NCBI GenBank assembly: GCA_026686845.1 | Contig: JAIVEN010000010.1 | Coordinates: forward strand, 37,484,001 to 37,548,000 | Direction: 5' to 3' | Length of the DNA: 64,000 nucleotides | Origin: Adenanthera pavonina | Taxonomy: Eukaryota > Streptophyta > Magnoliopsida > Fabales > Fabaceae | Shown here: positions 55,737-64,000 of the stretch, piece after piece | Layout of the letters: each line of letters begins with the position of its first letter | Position numbering within the stretch: position 1 is the first letter of the stretch | Program-made: the position numbers and the translations under genes | Notes under the pieces: generated by a model | The model's input: only the letters and a program-made list of their open reading frames with translations | What the model was told of the DNA's origin: nothing | Databases searched by the model: none

Positions 55737-58700
55737 AAATGGTATTAAATCATCATTGACAAACGTCCAAAGATGACTCAACCACCTTCCACACAACCAC
55801 CCTCCTTTAGCACACAAACCTCAACCTTTTCTACCTCTAACCAACCCTAATCCGAAGCTGTCATCGTTATCCTCTCAAACCCAACCAAAACTACTCTATG
55901 TTTCTTCTTTACCATACCTCGTCACTGTAAAACTCAACCACGACAACCATCTGATATGGAAGACTTAAATGCTTCCATATTTACATGGCCAGCACTACTT
56001 TGAACATATAGACGGCACTACTCCTAAACCAGATTCTCTACTTCACAACAACACACCCAATCATAATTACATAAAATGGTTCCAACAAGACCAACTAGTT
56101 TTATCCATTATCATTTCTTCTATTTCCGAAACTCTTATTCCTAATGTTGTGAAGCATAAGATAGCTCGATCACTTTGGGAAGCTCTTGAAATTTTGTTCA
56201 CCCAAATATCTCAAGCGATCTCAGGCATGTTTTGTTCAACTTCACCATCAACTAATCACCACCTAAAAGGCAGACGACATGGTGACCAACTATTTCCATA
56301 AGATGAATATGCTAGCTGATTCGATAGCCACAGTTGGAAAACCTCTATCAGATATTGAACTGAATACATATCTTCTTGTTGGACTTGAATATGAGTTTGG
56401 TCCCATTATCGCCTCACTCACCACTTGTCCCGATTCTCTCTTATAGGAAGAGCTTCTAAGTCACCTCCTTGTATTTGAATCTTGATTGAATCAACATCAC
56501 ATGATTCTACTTTCATCAATTGAAATCTCAGCAAATATTGCAATAAAGCCATCACCACCTCAAACTCATGAAGGATGCTTTGGGTTCTTTTCTAGTTTCC
56601 GAGGTCGAGGCAATAGGTTTACAAGAGGAAGCAAAGTTCCTCAAGGTGGACGATTCGAATCTGGGCCCGGATCCAACTCCTTTAACACTGAACCACAGTC
56701 TACTTCTTTTGGGTCAAGATCAGGCCCTCTCGTCAAGTTTGTCTTCGTTCTGGACATACTACCTTGACTTGTTATCACAGGTTCAATCAAGCATATCAGG
56801 TATCACCTCCTCCATCTATTCAAGCTCATTACTCAACCATGGGTTTTTCTGATGACAATTTATGGTATTCTAATAGTAGTGCCTCTCATCACATGACACC
56901 TAATTTGTCAAAATTGAATCTTTATGCTGAGCCAGATCAAGGTCCAAAAACGGTTAAAATTGCTGATGGTACTTCTCTTCCAATCAAACATTAAGGCGTA
57001 GGCATTCTACTCACACCTCATGGAAATTTTCTTCTTACCCAACTTCTTCATGCACCTCTTATACCTAAAAGTTTACTCTCAGTAAAACATTTTTATAGAT
57101 ATAATTATGTCTTCTTTGAGTTTCACTCTGATTTCTTTTTCTTGAAGGACAAACGAACCAAGAAGCTTCTTCTTTAGGCATCCACCACTAATGATCTCTA
57201 TCTTCTTTTGTCTTCTGGCTCACACAAGCATATCTTGGTGAAAATACATCTCTTCTATAATGGCATAATCATCTAGGACACCCTACTTTTTAGGTTGTTC
57301 AACACATAGTCTCCTATCATCATCTCCCTATCACCAACAAAACTCTCTCTGGTCTCTGCTCTGCTTGTTGTTTATCTAAGACACATACTCTTCCATTCTC
57401 CTCTTCATCTAATCGTTATGTTGCTCCTTTAGACTTAATTTTCAGTGATGTATAGGGTCCCTCCCCAATCATTTCCATTAATGATTTTAGATATTATGTC
57501 ATTTTTATAGATGATTTTAGTCGGTACATCTGGTTGTTTCCTATCAAAACTAAGAATGAAGTATTATCAGTCTTCTTATCTTTTTGTCCTTTATTGAAAA
57601 AAATTTCAATTCTAAAATAAAATCTGTACAATCTAACTGGGGGTGAATACAGATCGCTTAATCATGAGTTACAAAAATTACGTATTCATCATTGTCGCAT
57701 ATGCCCTCATATCCACTCGTAAAATGACACTGTTGAACATTGTCATAGCACTATGGTTGAAGCAGGCCTTGCTTTTCTTACACATGCCTCCATGCCCAAA
57801 ATGTTCTGGTCCTATGCGTTCAAATTATATTTCCATTTATTAATTTACTTAACCGCATTCCCACACCATCCCCCAATAATTCCAACCTTATGAGTTATTT
57901 TATGAATCCTCACCTGATTATAAATTTCTGAAGGTCTTTGTTGCAGCTTGCTAGCCTAATTTAAGGCCCTATGTCAAAAACAAATTGGAACCTCGTTCTC
58001 AACTATGTAGCTTCATTGGCTTCAACACTCATCATGTAAGCTATCTATGCTATAACATGTCTACTGGACAAATCTACATTTCAAGGGACGTGGTATTTGA
58101 TGAAACATATTTTCCCTTTTCAGCCCATACCTCTTTGGCTTATCACCCAACTTCCACCACTACTCCTTCACCTACCTTTTTTTTACACTTGTCCTCAAGT
58201 CCACCTTCCCCAAGCCCAACTCCAACTATTCCTTCCTCTCAACCAACTAATTCAACCTTGACATCTTTCTCTCATAATTCCTCTTCTTACCATCTCGATA
58301 AAGCCCAAATCCTTACCTCCCCTTCTTTACCGTCTAACCTTACTAACTCTCCCTCCTCCTCTCCCTCTCCTACCTCCACCACCCTCTTATCCCATGATCA
58401 CTTGATCTTGCCACAACATCTTTCTTCCCAAAATTTATACCTATAGAAACATTCCCTAGCCTTCTCCCCGTGTCAATCTCACCACTCTTTCTTCTCCTTC
58501 TGAGTATCCTTCCTCTATCTCTAAAGCTTTACAATACTCTGCTTGGCGTCAAGCTCTCATCGATGAATTTCAAACTCTTCTCTCCACCAATACTTGGACA
58601 CCGGTCCCTTACTCTGCTATACAAAATATCGTTGGCTGCAAGTAGATCTTTTGTACTAAATATAAACCAGATGGTACCATTTCCCTTTACAAAGCTTGCT

Positions 58701-59492
58701 TAGTTGCCAAAGGCTTCCACCAACAATAGGGTGTCAATTACTCCGATATGTTATCTTCCATTGTCAAGCTTGTCACAGTAGACTTCTCCTCTCCTCTGCT
58801 ATTTCTAATGATTGGCCAATACACCAAATTGACATCCAAAATGCTTTCCTCTTTAGTGATCTTGATGAGACTGTATATATGTCTCAGCCACCTAGTTTTA
58901 TTCATCCTGATTTTCCTAATCATATATGCAAATTAAATAAAGCAATCCATGGCTTAAAACAGACCCCTAAGACTTGGTTTGCTAAACTTCACTCTATTCT
59001 CACCTCTCTTGGCTTTCACCAATCCAAAACAGATGCTTCTCTTTTTCTCTATCATTCCTCTAATTTATCTCTTCACATTCTCATATATGTTGATGACATC
59101 ATAATCACTAACTCTTCTTTTCGAGTTATCTTTAATCTCATTCACCAACTATCTTTATTCTTTCTTGTTAAAGATCTTTGTCCCCTCCATTATTTTCTCG
59201 ATCTTGAAGTCTTTCAAACCACTTCTAGCCCTCTTCTTACCAAACGCAAATACATCTTTGACCTACTCACCAAAGCTAACATCGAATGCTAAACACATCT
59301 CTACTCCTATGGCTATCACCAACAACCTCTCTGCTTATCACGACACCTCCTTCTTTGATCATGTTTTCTATAGAAGATTGTTGGTAGTCTTCAATATCTT
59401 TCTTTCACCTGACCTAATCTTGTCTTTGCCATTACCAAAGTTTGTCAATATATGCATTCTCCCATTGATCTTCATTGGCAAACAATTAAATG

Positions 59493-59638
59493 CATCCTTC
59501 ACTGCCTCAAACACACTGTTGATTATGGTCTTTTCCTTTGTAAATCACCTTCTACCTCAAACACACATCCTTCATTACCTCAAACACACTGTTGATTATG
59601 GTCTTTTCCTTTGTAAATCACCTTTTACCCAGCTTTCT
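59493..59638 (+). repeat. 73-bp tandem duplication inside the copia RT/RNase H region
   Basis: A 73-bp unit starting near CATCCTTCACTGCCTCAAAC is repeated 73 bases later, with the block CACTGTTGATTATGGTCTTT repeated exactly. Because 73 is not a multiple of three, the duplication shifts the reading frame. It is one of many inactivating changes. Confidence 0.8.
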
Positions 59639-60119
59639 ACCTTTTCTGTTGCTGATTGGGCTAGCTCTCTAAATTATCGTCGCTCCACTACTGGTTTCAC
59701 CATTTTCTTTGGACCAAATCTCATCAGCTAGAGTTCCAAAAAGCAACCCACAGTTGCCCACTCTAGCATTGAAGCCAAGTACAAAGTTCTCGCTACTGCC
59801 ACCTATGATCTCATCTAGATCCAAAATCTACTTGGAGAACTTGGCATTTTCCTCTCACAGCTTTCAACATTATCCTATGACAACCTCGGTGCCACCTATG
59901 TTGCAGTACATCCTGTCATGCACAACTATACCAAGCATATCGCCATTAACTTCCACTTGTTCATGAAAGACTTGCTTCCAAACTTCTACAAGTCTCCATT
60001 ATTTCATCCAATGATCAAGTTGTTGGTATTCTCACCAAACCTCTTCCAACCACTCACTTCAGCATATTGCAATCGAGCTTAACTGTCTACCCTACACAAT
60101 TCAGCTCGTGAGGGAGTAT

Positions 60120-60370
60120 TGACATAAGTATTAGTCAAAAGGAATCCTAGACATTAGTTGTCTGCACCATGTCATCATCTCTTATGTTATGTTAGCTTAT
60201 TCTTTTATTTGTTTAATCTTTTATAGGATAATTTCGTTGATCTTATCCACTGGACCTTCTGGAATATTTCACGAATACCCTTTCACCAAGTATAGTCGTG
60301 TATATATAAGGCCCACAGTGTTTGTTTTATAATCAAGCACAAATTCCAATGAATATATTTTATTTCTTCA
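60120..60370 (+). repeat. 3' LTR of the copia element
   Basis: Starts TGACATAAGTATTAGTCAAA and ends TTTTATTTCTTCA, preceded by GTGAGGGAGTAT. A 3-base indel and scattered substitutions distinguish it from the 5' LTR. The flanks (CTGTA and CATTA) agree at only 3 of 5 positions, so the target duplication has decayed. Confidence 0.8.
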
Positions 60371-61707
60371 AAACATTACACCAATTGACAGGTTGTTGCA
60401 TGGAAGGAATAGTGTATCCAAGTATTGAAGGCTTCGAAGCATATCAGGCTGATTTCACCATGAAAATGGTTAAAGGAAAGATCAACTTGTTCCAAAAATG
60501 AAAGTGTAAAGTTAGAAGAAGGGATTGAACCACTAAATCTATTATATGACAAATTTAGAAACCTAAGTCTCTTGAGGTTACTCATTGAATTTGGAAATAC
60601 TCCAGAGAAATTTGTATAACTTACATGTAAGATCTCTAGAGATGCATTGAGTGGAAAGTCTGGCAAGGAACCATGAAGATTGCCATTGTATGAAATATCT
60701 ATAGAAGCCAATGTTGCCAGTTGCAAGATCTTTGATGGAAATGTTCCTTGCAAGCTGCAATTCACAAGACTCAAGACAGTCAATTTCGTAACATTGGCAA
60801 AGCCTTTTGGCGCCATGAATGATAGATTGTTGTCATCAAGATAAACTTTTGAGAGATTCTCTAGTCTTATCAATGAAGAATCAATGGGTCCTAAGAGATT
60901 GCAGTTTCTCATGTTTACTTCTTCAAGACTAGGCATTGATAACAAACCATTCCTCCATTCTTGTCCTTGAGCACATATCTATACATGATCCAAGTACAAT
61001 TGCCTGACTTTGGTGAGATTTTGGACAAGCTTTGGTAAACTTGGAATCTTTGTCATTTCTAATCTCAAGGACCATGGATTATCACAAGATAAATAAAGAG
61101 TTTCCAACCTTGTCAACTGAGAAATCTACATTAATATTTGCCCTTCAAAATAATTATATGACAAATCCAGATAAACCAAGTTCTTTAAATTTTTTATTTC
61201 AGGTGGAATCAAAGAACTAAAAGCATTCCATCTCAAATCCAAATACTGGTGATTTTGGAGATTAAAAAGAGAACTTGAATCATTTAACTGTTGAAATCTA
61301 TTTTCTGATAAATTCAAATAAGACAAGTGCGTCAAATTTTTTATTATATGTGGAATAGAAGAATTGAAATTATTCTGACTCAAATTCAAATTTTGAAGAT
61401 ATTGAAGGCGGAAAAGAGCACTTGAATTGTTCAATTCTCCAATTGTGTACTCCTCGCTCAAGTCTAGACCAGTAATATGCCCTTCGTTATCACAAGTTAC
61501 ACCGTACGAATCACAGTAAGGAAGACTGTGATTCCAGAAATCCATTTTGAGAGAACTTGTACGGGATTTGAAATCAGTTTTCTTAAATTGGAGTAACAAT
61601 GATTGTTGATCGTCAATACATAAACTGGACGCCACAAACACATGGCTACAAAGGCACAGGTAGAGAAACTGTGTAGGGAGAAGAAATAAAAAAGGAAGGA
61701 TTTTCAT
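60371..61707 (-). pseudogene. RLP pseudogene, N-terminal piece
   Basis: The gene begins at an ATG at 61707 (minus) with a signal peptide (MKILPFLFLLPTQFLYLCLC). An LRR cap (CIDDQQSLLLQFKK, CDSYGVTCDNEGHITGLDLS) and N-terminal LRRs follow. The same frame continues through two TAG codons (near 61126 and 60980) into MPSLEEVNMRNCNLLGPIDS and later LRRs, then shifts near 60450. The copia element cuts it at about 60370; the middle piece resumes at 55488 and the last at 51754. The complete gene would have spanned about 3 kb and closely resembles RLP12-type receptors. An upstream in-frame ATG at 61869 exists, but the signal peptide supports 61707. Confidence 0.85.
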
Positions 61708-61869
61708 GGTAAATGACTGTGAAGGATGCTGTCTTGTTCGACCAGAAGAAGAAGCAATTGCCTGGAGATTCAAATGGTGGTTGCGAATGGAAGATGAGTT
61801 CTTTATTTTGGAGAAAGGTATGCTCTTCAATCCGTGAGTAAACTTGCCCACAAAATAGAGGGTAGTCAA

Positions 61870-62939
61870 ACTTCAATTTCTTCAATAATAATTACAATTA
61901 TGTGGGGCATCTGTCAAGGAGAAAACAACTGTAAAATCAGTGTGATAAGTTTCTTTTTTGCTCTAATAAATTAAAATATATTTTGAAAGAACAAGAAGTC
62001 AATTATTTTCTCTTAAAACTGCTTACAGTAGCTTGTGTGCGAAGGTTACTGTTTAAGACAGAGGTACATGGCGTAGTTTGTGGAAGCTTAAGGTTGCACA
62101 GAGACGTAAAACCTTTTTGTGGCTTTGTATGAGAGATAATAAGAATGTTTTCTTAATATATATTAATTGATGCAAAAGCTTCTCTGTGTGCTTTGTAAAA
62201 GGAGCTGTGAGGATGGTTTGAACGTGGATGCCTGTGTTATTTTCTTTAACTCCACTTCTGATTTTATTTCCTCTGTTTCAGTTTCTGACGTTAATTCTCT
62301 AGAGGTTAGGCTGTAGTGGTGTTATATTTCTTTGTTGCTTCACATTAAAAAAAAAAAGTCAATAATTTGAGTAAAATGCTGTTTATGAGAAACGATAAAA
62401 AATGTCTTATTTGAAAATTGACTTTCTTTTCTAGTGAGAATTGTTCGATTAACTTTATTTTTGTTCTCTTATATTTCTTCTTACTGTGATCACTGATTAA
62501 GCTTTCTTTCCAGAGTTGGTTGCAACATATAATAAAACTCACCAGGTTAAAACGTACATGACAGTTCTAATAGATCATATTAATTTTTTTTTGGTATAAA
62601 ATGCCGTATCAATATATTCAATTAAAGTCCTAGTTGTTTGTTGGAAACTTAAAAGTGGATGTTTGGAAAAGGACGCAATTAAAGTTCGGAGAAAATAAAA
62701 AAAGTAATGGTATCCTTTTTTTCTCAAAAATAATGACATCTTAGTTAAAGATACAGTTAAAGTTATTGAGCCTTTCATTGTCCGAAAGACTCCAAAAAAA
62801 TAAATCGAGTCTGCTAGTAGTTTCCTTAACACTTTTTTGAATATTAAAAAACAATGACCCGACAAATTGCAAGATTTGATTGATTATAAATTCAATATAT
62901 ATAAATATGTATATGTGGATATATATAGTATATTACAGA
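61870..62939. other. upstream region of the RLP pseudogene, gene-free
   Basis: I see no coding region. Open frames at 62345-62542 and 62575-62865 (-) are Phe/Lys-rich translations of AT-rich DNA. Confidence 0.45.
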
Positions 62940-63295
62940 CTTTAGGAAATGGTAACCGCAAGATGCATCTGGTCAACAGACATACTCTGTTTCTTCCTAC
63001 AGATAAGGGTGGTTTGGGACCAAGATCTTCTCAAATAATCAACCAAGCTCTACTAGCAAAGTAGAGATATGGAGGGTCTTGTGTGCAGGTTCGAATTCTC
63101 TTTTGAGTAAAACTCAAAAGATTAAATATTTGCACCCAAATGAGATGCAGATAGTGAAAGGCTGAAAGCCACCTCTGATTCTTCTTGGATGTGCAAAGGA
63201 ATTGTCAAAGCTAGTTCGCTCATCACTTCTAATCTTAAATGGAGTATTGAAAATGGTAACCAAATTTCTTTGAACCACCGTCTATGGTGGCTTGT
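62940..63295 (+). mobile_element. non-LTR retrotransposon (LINE) fragment
   Basis: The plus strand carries GNRKMHLVNRHTLFLPTDKG then GLGPRSSQIINQALLAK. After stops and a shift come WMCKGIVKASSLITSNLKWS and IENGNQISL. This order matches the C-terminal part of plant L1-like reverse-transcriptase ORFs (HLVNW..LPKxKGGLG.., ..ALLAK.., ..LRWxIGNGxxI). The fragment is truncated on both sides and interrupted by stops, so it is a dead remnant. Confidence 0.6.
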
Positions 63296-63804
63296 GTGGT
63301 CAGATCCTCATCCATCTCAAATGGGTATTAGCCCACCAAGGCAGTGGATCTTATTACACATAATTTACTCATATACTATGGAGTGGTTTTTGGCATACTC
63401 TATTTCAGCTGTTAAAAAAATTTTTTTTTATACACAGGAAAGAAAAAAAATCTTTCTTTTTTGGGCTCAATTCATAGAGGGGGTAACGGTGAGAAATATT
63501 CCTCAATTGACGTGTTTACTAGTTTTATACTTTACTTATCTAAAGTGCATCAACATTGCAATTACATTATACATAGTTCAAAGGGGTTTTATATATATAA
63601 TCATTATTTTTAGGATTAAAAAGTAATCATTGATTGAACATTTACTGAAAAGAAGACAAAATTTTAAAATACAATTATATGCAAATCTTTTTTTACACAT
63701 ATAATTTGAAGTTCTTAAATTAAATATATCGAATTTTACCAAGTGAAGCTCTAAGAAGTGCATTTATATATTGCTTGAAATATATTATTAATATTTGTTC
63801 TTGC
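63296..63804. other. gene-free DNA
   Basis: I see no gene. The end nearest 63805 is the 3' flank of the RLP that leaves the window. Confidence 0.45.
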
Positions 63805-64000
63805 CTAATGACTCCAACGTAGAACTGTGTACCACTGTTCCTCATGTCTTTGATAATCAATGTAAAGCTGTGGAGAGATGCAACAAAGAATATTGTCGAC
63901 ACATTTCCAATATCTTACCTTCCATTGCTTCCAAAAGAAAAGGGGCCCGATAATAATTCCTAAGCCGAAAACCACTCCATATTCCAAACCTTTGATAAAC
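63805..64000 (-). CDS. C-terminal end of a further LRR receptor-like protein (partial)
   Basis: An open minus-strand frame enters from beyond 64000 and ends at 63805. It reads FIKGLEYGVVFGLGIIIGPL, FFWKQWKVRYWKCVDNIL, then CCISPQLYIDYQRHEEQWYT and VLRWSH. This is the transmembrane helix with GxxxG spacing and the short basic cytoplasmic tail of an RLP; there is no kinase. It closely parallels the end of the RLP pseudogene at 50597-51754, so the two are tandem duplicates. Whether the rest of the gene is intact cannot be judged here. Confidence 0.8.
   Translation of the reverse strand, partial: FIKGLEYGVVFGLGIIIGPLFFWKQWKVRYWKCVDNILCCISPQLYIDYQRHEEQWYTVLRWSH

Larger units (their letters stand above)
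55489..60370 (+). mobile_element. Ty1-copia LTR retrotransposon, degenerate
   Basis: Two LTRs (55489-55736 and 60120-60370) differ at roughly 20-25 positions by eye, about 90% identity, so the insertion is old. TGGTATTAAATC at 55740 is a partial Met-tRNA primer site, and GAGGGAGTA before the 3' LTR is a polypurine tract. In order come: gag (GQHYFEHIDGT, YIKWFQQDQLVLSIIIS); zinc-knuckle remains (TCYHRFNQAYQ); protease (WYSNSSASHHMT); integrase (FIDDFSRYIWLFPIK); reverse transcriptase (IHQIDIQNAFLFSDLDETVY, LIYVDDIIIT); and RNase H (SSIEAKYKVLA). This is the copia order. The protease site reads NSS where DSG is required, and many stops and shifts interrupt every domain. It cannot be autonomous. 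Confidence 0.9.

Overview
The window is plant nuclear DNA, almost certainly from a eudicot and probably a woody rosid, though I cannot name the species. It is strongly AT-rich. Genes are sparse and split by GT-AG introns, gene families are plant-specific (GARP/G2-like transcription factor, plant BAG co-chaperones, LRR receptor-like proteins without kinase, DUF1005), and there is much plant-type transposon debris (mariner-like and hAT-like MITEs, tRNA-derived SINEs, a TRIM-like element, Ty1-copia, a solo LTR, LINE remains). No operons, CRISPR arrays or bacterial signals were seen.

Layout. 0-5.2 kb: gene-free, with a TRIM-like element and two MITEs. 5.6-7.2 kb (+): an apparently intact five-exon GARP/MYB-like repressor-type transcription factor. 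7.3-16.9 kb: mostly gene-free, with a SINE, a possible 36-codon ORF behind a perfect ACGT palindrome, a poorly resolved minus-strand transcription unit (5' noncoding exon near 14.7 kb, isolated short exon near 12.65 kb), and a broken plant-transposon-protein ORF lying between those two exons. 17.0-28.5 kb (-): two tandem BAG-family genes. Copy A (17.1-21.5 kb) has a normal UBL-BAG layout. Copy B (22.8-28.5 kb) keeps the UBL and BAG exons but splices in frame into two further exons that encode about 290 extra residues, predicting a chimeric BAG protein. 32.2-38.4 kb (-): two PEBP-family (YbhB/At5g01300-like) copies; the first carries a nonsense codon and has lost conserved pocket residues, the second looks intact. 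A DUF1005 gene relic lies between them.

43.0-64.0 kb (-): a cluster of LRR receptor-like protein (RLP) genes. One is a full-length 1141-residue intronless gene. One is a pseudogene whose three pieces are separated by a 3.25-kb solo-LTR-like insertion with a perfect 5-bp target duplication and by a decayed 4.9-kb Ty1-copia element. The last is the C-terminal end of an RLP that runs off the window. A LINE fragment lies between the last two.

Functionally the window combines a developmental-type transcription factor, stress co-chaperones (BAG proteins bridge Hsp70 through the BAG domain) and surface immune-type receptors. These are neighbours by position only; I see no evidence of a pathway cluster. 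The observation most worth following is the predicted BAG fusion gene (copy B).
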